From: Oscillospiraceae bacterium
GTDB lineage: Bacteria > Bacillota > Clostridia > Oscillospirales > Oscillospiraceae
Assembly: GCA_031270395.1 (NCBI GenBank)
Contig: JAISXU010000081.1
Location: 31,115 to 95,114 of the forward strand
Direction of reading: 5' to 3'
DNA: 64,000 bases
Part shown: positions 19,857 through 27,602 of the stretch, in pieces
Layout: each line of letters begins with the position of its first letter
Numbering within the stretch: the first letter of the stretch is position 1
Translations under genes and position numbers: made by a program
The notes under the pieces: generated by a model
The model's database searches: none
The model's input: only the letters and a program-made list of their open reading frames with translations
Told to the model about the DNA's origin: nothing

Positions 19857-21071
19857 TCACGGCTTGCGGTTTTTGCCCGCCTCCCTGTAGCCTTCAAGAA
19901 CCTCGCCATACCGCCGCCACGCGCGCGCGACGGCGTCGTCCCACGACAGATATAGGTCGTCCATAGCGCGCCGCCCGAGCGCCCCCGCCCATTCCCTGTC
20001 GGAAGCCGTTCTGATTACGGCGTCCATGAGGTCGGACGCGTCGTCGTGTATCAGGAGACCGTTCCGACCGTCCGTCACGCCATGCGCGGCGGAGCTGTCC
20101 CGCAGAAGAACGCTGGCGAGGCCGCAGGCCGCCGCCTCGCGCACGACTATGCCGCTGGTATCATAATCGGAGGGGAACAGGAACATGTCGGCGAGCGAGT
20201 AATGCGCGCGAAGCTCGCCCCGGTCGCTCACCCGTCCCGTAAAGACACAGGCGTCCGCCAGCCCCAGCAGCTCGGCGTTCTTTACTATGGCGTCGTAATC
20301 CTGTCCCCCGCCCACAAAAATCATCTTAAATTTCACACCGCGGGCTTTGGCCATGTAGAGGCCGTCTAATATTGTGCGTATGCCCTTGTACCACATCATG
20401 CGGCCGACAAACAGGAATACGGACATGTCCTTTCTTATGCCGTACCGGGCGGCGAGAGCCTCGACGTCGGAGCGTTCGGAGGGGCCCTTGCTGAAATCCA
20501 CGCCGTTTTCCATCAGCAGCGGCTGACCCGTATAGCCGAGTCCTCTCAGATTTTCGGCCGCGCCCGGACTCACGACCCACACCTCGTCGCTCGTTCTTAT
20601 GTTTGCCATCATGACGTTTATAACAGCCGTTTGCAGAATCTCCGACTTGAACGTATTGGCGATGTCCACGTCGAACTTTGTATGGTACGTGAAGACTATC
20701 GGCGCGTCCAGAGCGGGGCGCAGAGTCCGCGCCAGCACTGATGTTCGCAGAGTCCGCGCCAGCACTGACGAGGCAAACGGACAGTGGCTGTGCAGAATGT
20801 TGACGCCGAGCTTTTTAAGCTCCTTCGCCACCACAGGCGTGACGGGAAGCCCTGAGCGGTATCCGAAGAATTTTTCCGTTTTGATGCTGGGGTAGCGTAT
20901 GACGGGGAACGGATAGTCGTCGTGTACGCCCGGATAGGCCGGCGTCGCTACGGCGCAGAGGCCGTATTTGCTGTTGATGATCGACGCGTAATTGTACACC
21001 GTGGTGGAGACCCCGTCGATGAGCGGCGGGAACGAGTCGTTCAGAAGACAAACACTGATATCCATATTCAT
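19857..21071 (-). CDS. Glycosyltransferase family 4 (GT-B), 1,2-diacylglycerol glucosyltransferase-like
   Basis: SFPPLIDGVSTTVYNYASII; FVGRMMWYKGIRTILDGL; FPSDYDTSGIVVREAAACGL. Confidence 0.88.
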   Translation of the reverse strand: MNMDISVCLLNDSFPPLIDGVSTTVYNYASIINSKYGLCAVATPAYPGVHDDYPFPVIRYPSIKTEKFFGYRSGLPVTPVVAKELKKLGVNILHSHCPFASSVLARTLRTSVLARTLRPALDAPIVFTYHTKFDVDIANTFKSEILQTAVINVMMANIRTSDEVWVVSPGAAENLRGLGYTGQPLLMENGVDFSKGPSERSDVEALAARYGIRKDMSVFLFVGRMMWYKGIRTILDGLYMAKARGVKFKMIFVGGGQDYDAIVKNAELLGLADACVFTGRVSDRGELRAHYSLADMFLFPSDYDTSGIVVREAAACGLASVLLRDSSAAHGVTDGRNGLLIHDDASDLMDAVIRTASDREWAGALGRRAMDDLYLSWDDAVARAWRRYGEVLEGYREAGKNRKP

Positions 21072-21076
21072 TTCAC

Positions 21077-21952
21077 CTAAGACATTTCGCTCTGCGAGTC
21101 GTAACCGTCAAGGAAGCTGTGTTCCACGCCATCGAGCCTGTAGCCCAGAACCGTATTGAGATTTACCATGTTGACGCTGCTGAAAATGTGGCGTTCGACG
21201 TCGGGATACCGCCGCTTCAGGTCGCGTATCAGGCGCTTTACGTCTGCGCGGGCGCCTCCGCCCTCGCCCTGCGCGGTCTCGCAGTGCTCCGTAAAGCGGC
21301 ACGCGCAGCGGATGAATTCGAGCCCGTTATAGCGCGCCCACGAGATTATGTCGTCCTCGCGCACGCAGTACATGGGGCGTATGAGCTCCATGCCGGGAAA
21401 ATTTTTGCTGCGCAGCTTAGGCATCATCGTCTGTATTTGCGCGCCGTGCAGCAGACCCATCAGGATCGTCTCAATCACGTCGTTGAAATGGTGTCCGAGA
21501 GCGATCTTGTTGCAACCGCGCTCCCGCGCCGCCTTGTAGAGGTGGCCGCGCCGCATACGCGCGCACAGATAACAGGGCGAACCGCCGGCGCGCGCCGCGG
21601 CGTCAAAGATGCCGGATTCAAAAAACTCGGCGGGTATGCCGAGACGCCTGGCGTTCGTGACGACTTTTTCGCGGTTTTCGGCGTTGTAGCCGGGGTCCAT
21701 CACGAGAAAGACGGCCTCAAAGGGTATCTCCGTGCGCCGGAGCAGCGCCTGAAACAGCTTCGCCATGAGCGCGGAGTCCTTGCCGCCCGACATGCACACA
21801 GCTATTCTGTCGCCGGGCGAAATTAGCCCGTACCGCTTTATGCCCGCTATGAACGGGCGCCAGAGCGACTTGCGGTACTTTTTTTCGATGCTGCGTTCAA
21901 CGCTCTCGTAAAACGACGGCGGGAGCGCCGCCGCGTCCGCGTCAAGCGACAA
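21077..21952 (-). CDS. TtcA-family tRNA 2-thiocytidine biosynthesis protein (PP-loop ATPase)
   Basis: IAVCMSGGKDSALMAKL; PCYLCARMRRGHLY; LGHHFNDVIETILM. Confidence 0.88.
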   Translation of the reverse strand: MSLDADAAALPPSFYESVERSIEKKYRKSLWRPFIAGIKRYGLISPGDRIAVCMSGGKDSALMAKLFQALLRRTEIPFEAVFLVMDPGYNAENREKVVTNARRLGIPAEFFESGIFDAAARAGGSPCYLCARMRRGHLYKAARERGCNKIALGHHFNDVIETILMGLLHGAQIQTMMPKLRSKNFPGMELIRPMYCVREDDIISWARYNGLEFIRCACRFTEHCETAQGEGGGARADVKRLIRDLKRRYPDVERHIFSSVNMVNLNTVLGYRLDGVEHSFLDGYDSQSEMS

Positions 21953-21962
21953 GAAAACCTCC

Positions 21963-22017
21963 CCCTCCGACTACGGTATATTGTCCACGCAGTAGATAGT
22001 ATATCGCAGTCGGAGGG
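21963..22017. repeat. Long imperfect hairpin CCCTCCGACTACGGTATA...TATATCGCAGTCGGAGGG with loop TTGTCCACGCAGTAGATAG
   Basis: 18-nt arms with 2 mismatches; loop shares TGTCCAC and CAGTAGATAGTA with the 11330-11602 array. Confidence 0.75.
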
Positions 22018-22042
22018 AATCGTCAAAATTATTTTTCACTCC

Positions 22043-22079
22043 GATTATTATTCATTCTTCACTATTCATTATTCATTCG
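22043..22079. repeat. ATTCATT-rich simple repeat (TTATTATTCATTCTTCACTATTCATTATTCATTC)
   Basis: Read directly; overlaps the 3' end of the Lrp gene. Confidence 0.7.
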
Positions 22080-22553
22080 CCGCAGCGCGGCGCCGCCGTC
22101 GCCGGTCTGTGTAAAAAACATGTTGCGGTGTTCCACGGATGTCGAGAATACGATAAGCGTCTTGGTTTTGCCAAACCGCTGAAGCTCTCCTATGAACGCG
22201 TCGAGCTCCGGAGGCGTCCTGAAAATCACCTCTATCAGCATGGAATACTCACCCGTGACGCAGTTGCACTCCACGACGCTCGGAACGCCCGCGATGTACG
22301 GGTAAAACTCCTTCTTTTGTACGGGCTCTATCTCCACGTTGATGAAAGCCTTTGTGTAAAACCCGAGCGCGAGCGGATTTATCTCCGCGTGGTAACCGGA
22401 TATGACGCCCGACTTTTCGAGATTTTCGACCCGCGCGGAAACCGCCGTAGAGGACAAAAAGACGCGTCCGGCGATCTCCTTGTACGACATTCGCGCGTTC
22501 TCCGTGAGAAGCCCCACGATTTTGCGGTCAATTTCATCAAGCTTTATCTCCAA
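22062..22553 (-). CDS. Lrp/AsnC family transcriptional regulator
   Basis: KLDEIDRKIVGLLTENARMSYKEIAGRVFLSSTAVSARVENLEKSGVI. Confidence 0.93.
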   Translation of the reverse strand: MEIKLDEIDRKIVGLLTENARMSYKEIAGRVFLSSTAVSARVENLEKSGVISGYHAEINPLALGFYTKAFINVEIEPVQKKEFYPYIAGVPSVVECNCVTGEYSMLIEVIFRTPPELDAFIGELQRFGKTKTLIVFSTSVEHRNMFFTQTGDGGAALRRMNNE

Positions 22554-22580
22554 AGCGCCAAACCTCCCCTCCCCATAAAG

Positions 22581-23864
22581 TCATGGGAATATCCCCTTTA
22601 TCTCCTCCGCGTATATCAGCCGCCGGAGCGCCAGAATGTACGCCGCCATGCGGAGAGAACACGCGCGCTCCGCCTGTACCAGCTTGATTTCCGCGTACGC
22701 GTTTGACATAATGTCCTCCAGCATTTCGTGTACGCGCTCGCGCGCCCACGTGAGCTCCTGAATGTTTTGCACCCACTCGAAATAGGACACTATGACGCCG
22801 CCGCTGTTGGCGAAAATATCCGGAACCGCGAGTATGCCGCGCTCCTCCAGCACGGCGTCCGCCTCCGCCGTCGTCGGGCCGTTGGCCGCCTCGACGACAT
22901 AACCGCAGCGCAGTCTTGCGGCGACCGTCGCGTCTATCTGGTTCTCCAGCGCCGCGGGGACAAGGATGTCGCACTCGCACGTCAGCGTTTCGTCATTCGT
23001 GATGTGGCGCACCCCGTCGCCGTCGTAATCGCGCAGCAGACCGCCCTTTTTCGTGTACAGCGCTATATCATCCGCGTCGAGACCGCCCTCGCGGTAAACG
23101 CCGCCGGAAACGTCGCTCATCGCGACGACGCGCGCGTTCCTGTGATGAAAAATTTTAGCGGCATTGCCCCCGACGTTGCCGTTGCCCTGAACGGCGACGC
23201 GCATACCATCAAGCGTTTTGCCGCGCTCCGCGAGCAGCAGCTTCGCGCTTATGACGACGCCGCGCCCCGTGGCGGACGCCCTCCCGCGTGAGCCGCCGAG
23301 TTCCACGGGTTTGCCGGTTACGACGCCGGGACAGGGCTTGCCCTTTAGCATACTGTAGGTGTCGAGCACCCACGCCATAATCTGCGCGTTCGTATTCACG
23401 TCGGGCGCGGGAATGTCGGAGTCCGCGCCGATGATAGGCTCTATGGCGTAAGTATAGCGCCGCGTCAGGCGGCATAGTTCGCGCTCGGAGAGCGTGCCGG
23501 GCTCCACTCTCACGCCGCCCTTCGCGCCTCCGAACGGGATATTGACGACGGCGCATTTCAGCGACATCCACGTCGCGAGCGCCTTTATCTCGTTTAAGTC
23601 GCAATCCTGATGAAAACGTATCCCGCCCTTGAACGGGCCGCGAATATTCGAGTGCTGCACCCTGTAGCCCTCGAATACGCGCACATTTCCGTCGTCCATC
23701 TCCACGGGCAGATACACCTTTGTCTCCCGCTGCGGATTTTTGATAATCTCAAACACACGCTGATTTATTTCCCCCACGCGCATCGCGCGCTCCATAATGG
23801 TCACGACGTTGGCGTAGGGATCGCGAACCTCTGACATGCGGCAGTTCCTCCCGGCTTTATACAT
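22581..23864 (-). CDS. gdhA: Glu/Leu/Phe/Val (glutamate) dehydrogenase
   Basis: GYRVQHSNIRGPFKGGIRFHQDCDLNEIKALATWMSLKCAVVNIPFGGAKGGV. Confidence 0.95.
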   Translation of the reverse strand: MYKAGRNCRMSEVRDPYANVVTIMERAMRVGEINQRVFEIIKNPQRETKVYLPVEMDDGNVRVFEGYRVQHSNIRGPFKGGIRFHQDCDLNEIKALATWMSLKCAVVNIPFGGAKGGVRVEPGTLSERELCRLTRRYTYAIEPIIGADSDIPAPDVNTNAQIMAWVLDTYSMLKGKPCPGVVTGKPVELGGSRGRASATGRGVVISAKLLLAERGKTLDGMRVAVQGNGNVGGNAAKIFHHRNARVVAMSDVSGGVYREGGLDADDIALYTKKGGLLRDYDGDGVRHITNDETLTCECDILVPAALENQIDATVAARLRCGYVVEAANGPTTAEADAVLEERGILAVPDIFANSGGVIVSYFEWVQNIQELTWARERVHEMLEDIMSNAYAEIKLVQAERACSLRMAAYILALRRLIYAEEIKGIFP

Positions 23865-23888
23865 ATTTTTGACAGCTTCAGCGGATCT

Positions 23889-23932
23889 GATTTAATGTGG
23901 GCGCGGGCTCGTCCCCGCGCCCGTATTAAATC
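23889..23932. repeat. Hairpin GATTTAATGTGGGCGCGGG-CTCGT-CCCGCGCCCGTATTAAATC
   Basis: ~19 bp arms with 2 mismatches, in the divergent gdhA/rpsB intergenic region. Confidence 0.75.
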
Positions 23933-24134
23933 ACCAAGGGGGGCGCCATGTCAATAATTCAACTGTAAATGCTTATATTTCGGCGAAATAAGTATGTATA
24001 ACTTGATTAAATCAAGTTTATTGCGTAAATACATCGCTTTTCAACGCTCGGACAGACACAGCAAATGTCGCCTCCGACGAACCATCGCAAGTGCGTCCCT
24101 ACAGGAATAACAAGTCCCGCAGGGCATCCCTAAC

Positions 24135-24180
24135 AACAAACGAAATCATTCCCCAAAACAAACGAAATCATTCCCCAAAA
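24135..24180. repeat. Tandem AACAAACGAAATCATTCCCCAAA x2 (reverse complement of the dispersed AATCATTTCGTTTGT motif)
   Basis: Two adjacent identical ~22 bp units. Confidence 0.75.
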
Positions 24181-24411
24181 GTTTCTATTGTTTTTTTTTC
24201 TGCAGTATGCTAAACTGTTGCCGCAGACACTATTACGCACGGTTCCGGATTTTTTGCCATGTGCCGTTCGGAGCGCGCCGTTTCGCCCGCGCGAGGATTT
24301 GCGGGCGGGGAGGGCGCCGCTTGGGGCGGTTGGCGCTGGAGACGATGGGGCCGGAGGGAGAGCGGCGTTTGAACGCGGCTCAAATCAACAAAAAAACGGA
24401 GGAATTTGTTC

Positions 24412-25320
24412 ATGGCGGTAGTTACAATGAAACAGCTTTTGGAGGCGGGCGTACATTTCGGGCACCAGACGAGGCGCTGGAACCCGAAAATGGCGCCGTA
24501 TATCTATATGGAGCGCAACGGCATCTATATAATCGACCTCCAAAAAACGGTGAAGAAGCTCGACGAGGCGTATAATTTTGTGCGCCTGATGAGCGAGGGC
24601 GGGGGCGCGCTTCTCTTTGTGGGCACAAAAAAGCAGGCGCAGGACTCCGTGCGCGACGAGGCGGAGAGGGCCGGAGCGTACTATGTCAACGCGCGCTGGC
24701 TCGGCGGAATGCTCACCAATTTCAAGACGATGCGGACGCGCATCGACAGGCTCGCGCAGTTGCGCAAAATGCAGGAGGACGGCACGTTCGACATGCTGCC
24801 GAAAAAAGAGGTCATCAAGCACACAAACGAGATCGCCAAGCTGGAGAAGTACCTCGGAGGCGTCAAGAACATGAAAAAGCCTCCCGCCGCGCTGTTCATA
24901 GTCGATCCGCGCAAGGAACGCAACGCGATAGCCGAGGCGAGAAAGCTCAAGATACCGATAGTGGCCATTGTGGACACAAACTGCGATCCCGACGAGATCG
25001 ACTATATAATCCCCGGCAACGACGACGCGATACGCGCAATCCGCCTCATGTCCCAGACGATGGCGAACGCCGTCATAGAGGGCAGGCAGGGAGCGGACGC
25101 GGAGGCGCCGGAGGGCGATGGCAGTGAGGCGTCCGGACTCGGCGAGGCCGCGGCGACGGAAACGCCCGAAATCGCGGCGCCGGCGGAACCGGTTGCGCCC
25201 GCGGCGCCCGCGGCGCCGGCTGAACCGATAGCGCAGGCGGCGCCGGAGCCGGCAAAACAGGAGGCCGCCGCGGAGCCGGAAGCTCCCGCGGAAGCGGCGC
25301 CGGCCGGCGAGCCGGCGTAA
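24412..25320 (+). CDS. rpsB: 30S ribosomal protein S2 with Ala/Pro/Glu-rich C-terminal extension
   Basis: [55 protein letters not shown]. Confidence 0.97.
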   Translation: MAVVTMKQLLEAGVHFGHQTRRWNPKMAPYIYMERNGIYIIDLQKTVKKLDEAYNFVRLMSEGGGALLFVGTKKQAQDSVRDEAERAGAYYVNARWLGGMLTNFKTMRTRIDRLAQLRKMQEDGTFDMLPKKEVIKHTNEIAKLEKYLGGVKNMKKPPAALFIVDPRKERNAIAEARKLKIPIVAIVDTNCDPDEIDYIIPGNDDAIRAIRLMSQTMANAVIEGRQGADAEAPEGDGSEASGLGEAAATETPEIAAPAEPVAPAAPAAPAEPIAQAAPEPAKQEAAAEPEAPAEAAPAGEPA

Positions 25321-25329
25321 CGGCGGATA

Positions 25330-25463
25330 ATATTAATTCGCACGATATGTCGTGTCGAATTAATATCGCGCATATGTTTCGGTTGCCGCCATAGGTGGCG
25401 AGAAACATGCGCTTATGAGCGAGAAAAGTCCCGAGCGGCTTTGCCGTAAGGATAAGACTTTTC
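25330..25463. repeat. Chain of three hairpins in the rpsB-tsf spacer
   Basis: IR1 ATATTAATTCGCACGA/TCGTGTCGAATTAATAT (25330-25366); IR2 GCGCATATGTTTC/GAAACATGCGC (25368-25412); IR3 GAAAAGTC/GACTTTTC (25423-25463). Confidence 0.8.
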
Positions 25464-25501
25464 GAGCGGATTAATATCAATGTAAAGGAAGGTCATTTGT
25501 G

Positions 25502-26434
25502 ATGGCATTTTCCGCAGGCGACGTAAAGGCTCTGCGCGAGCAGACCGGCGTCGGTATGATGGACTGTAAAAAAGCGCTGGAGGCGTCCGGCGGCGACATG
25601 GAGAAAGCGATAGATTATCTGCGCGAGCGCGGACTGGCGGCGGCGCAGAAGAAGGCGGGGCGCGTCGCCGCCGAGGGCGTCGCGTACGCGGCCGTGTTCG
25701 GGGACGTCGGCGTCGCCGTGGAGGTCAACGCGGAGACGGACTTCGTGGCGAAGAACGACAAGTTCCTCGATTTTGTCAAGGGCGTCGCGCAAGCCGTTGC
25801 GGACGGAGCGCCGTCCGACGTGGACGCGCTGCTGGACTCCGTATATCCGGGCGGGGACAAGACGGTGCGCGAGCGCCGGCAGGAGATGGTGCTCGTCATC
25901 GGCGAGAACATCAGTGTGCGCCGTTTCGCGCGATATGACGAGGGGCTGTGCGTGCCGTACGTACACGCTGGCGGCAAGATAGGCGTTCTTGTCGTACTCG
26001 AGTGTGAAAACGTATCCGATACGGACGCGGTGAGGGAACTCGGCAGAGATATAGCGATGCAGATAGCGGCCATGCGGCCGACATATCTGGATTCGTCGGC
26101 CGTCGATCCCAAGGAGCTCGAGCGCGAGCGCGAGATACAGCTCAGCAAGGCACTAGAGGAGAACAAGGCGAAAAAGCTGCCCGAGGAGAAGTCACTCCAG
26201 ATAGCCCAGAGTATGGTAAAAGGGCGGATAAACAAGTTCTTTGAGGAGATATGTCTGCTCAATCAGCCGTATGTCAAAGGGGACAAGATAACCGTCGGGC
26301 AGCACGTTAAGAACGTCTCAAAGGAGCTCGGGGGCGACGTGAGGATCAAGGCGTTCACGCGATTTGAAAAGGGCGAGGGAATAGAGAAAAAGCAGGAGGA
26401 TTTTGCCGCCGAGATCGCCGACCTCGTAAAATAA
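25502..26434 (+). CDS. tsf: Elongation factor Ts
   Basis: VKALREQTGVGMMDCKKALEASGGDMEKAIDYLRERGLAAAQKKAGRVAAEG. Confidence 0.97.
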   Translation: MAFSAGDVKALREQTGVGMMDCKKALEASGGDMEKAIDYLRERGLAAAQKKAGRVAAEGVAYAAVFGDVGVAVEVNAETDFVAKNDKFLDFVKGVAQAVADGAPSDVDALLDSVYPGGDKTVRERRQEMVLVIGENISVRRFARYDEGLCVPYVHAGGKIGVLVVLECENVSDTDAVRELGRDIAMQIAAMRPTYLDSSAVDPKELEREREIQLSKALEENKAKKLPEEKSLQIAQSMVKGRINKFFEEICLLNQPYVKGDKITVGQHVKNVSKELGGDVRIKAFTRFEKGEGIEKKQEDFAAEIADLVK

Positions 26435-26437
26435 AGC

Positions 26438-27589
26438 ATGAAAAAGATTGTGACGGCAGCGATAGCGGCGCTGATGACGGTGTGCATGACGACGGCTTAC
26501 GCGCAGCAGCCGGGCGGCGCCTCCGATCCGCTTGTGACGCTTATGTACCTAAACGAGACGTACCGCCCGGCGCTCGTCGCCGACGGCCGCGCGGAGATCG
26601 ACAGGGCGCTCGGCGCCGTGTATGACGCCGCGGCGGAGAAGCTCGGGCTTGGCGAGAGCGTTCCGGGGTACAGCTTTGCCGGGAGCTTCACGGAGCTGGC
26701 GCTGGAGCCGGGCGACGTCGTCAGGCTGACCTCCGGCAGCAGCTTCATACTGACGCGGGGCGCGGCTTCACTCGCCATAGAAAACGGCGGGGTCATAAAC
26801 GTGTCCACGGGCAATGTGGTGAGCTCCGGCTCGATGCTCGTGGTAAACCAGCGATATATGTGCGTGGAGGAGACCGAGGCTGTCGTTACCGCCTCGGCGG
26901 ACGCCGTAGGGCAGGTGGACGGCTATTACATGACCGACGGCGTCGCGGTGACGAAGCACGCGGTATTTTCAGACGTAAAAACCTCGGACTGGTTCTACGA
27001 CGCCGTGGATTACGCATACAGTAACAAGCTGCTCAACGGAGTCGCGGCCGACAGGTTCGCGCCGAACGACTCCATGACGCGCGCGATGTTTGTGACCGCG
27101 CTGTACAGGCTCGACGGCACGCCGCCCGTCACCGACGCGGGCGAGTTTTCCGACGTGGCGGACCCGTCGCAGTATTATTACGGCGCGGTGAGCTGGGCCA
27201 ACGGGAATAAGATCGTCACGGGCTACGGCGACGGCAGCTTCCGCCCGTCCGCGAGCATAACGCGCGAGCAGATGGCCGTCATAATGTACCGATACGCGAT
27301 ATATAAGGGTATAGATACCGCGTCGGCCGGCGCGGGGTCGGGGAGCTTTGACGCGTTCTCCGACAGCGCGGACGTGTCAGCGTACGCCGCCGACGCCGTG
27401 CGTTGGGCGGTGGCTCTCGGCGTCGTCAACGGCTCAGACGGTAAACTGCTTCCCGGCGGGACTGCCACAAGAGCGCAAGTGGCGCAGATAATCCTGAATT
27501 TTAACGAAAAAGTTATCGCGCAGAGTGTTGAGACAAGGAACGACGGGGCGGCGGAGACCGGCGCGTCCGCCGAAACTCCGCAATTGTGA
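26438..27589 (+). CDS. S-layer homology (SLH) domain protein
   Basis: Signal peptide; SLH repeats FSDVKTSDWFYDAVDYAYSNKLLNGVAADRFAPNDSMTRAMFVTALYRL and following. Confidence 0.9.
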   Translation: MKKIVTAAIAALMTVCMTTAYAQQPGGASDPLVTLMYLNETYRPALVADGRAEIDRALGAVYDAAAEKLGLGESVPGYSFAGSFTELALEPGDVVRLTSGSSFILTRGAASLAIENGGVINVSTGNVVSSGSMLVVNQRYMCVEETEAVVTASADAVGQVDGYYMTDGVAVTKHAVFSDVKTSDWFYDAVDYAYSNKLLNGVAADRFAPNDSMTRAMFVTALYRLDGTPPVTDAGEFSDVADPSQYYYGAVSWANGNKIVTGYGDGSFRPSASITREQMAVIMYRYAIYKGIDTASAGAGSGSFDAFSDSADVSAYAADAVRWAVALGVVNGSDGKLLPGGTATRAQVAQIILNFNEKVIAQSVETRNDGAAETGASAETPQL

Positions 27590-27602
27590 GAAAGGACTGA
27601 AT

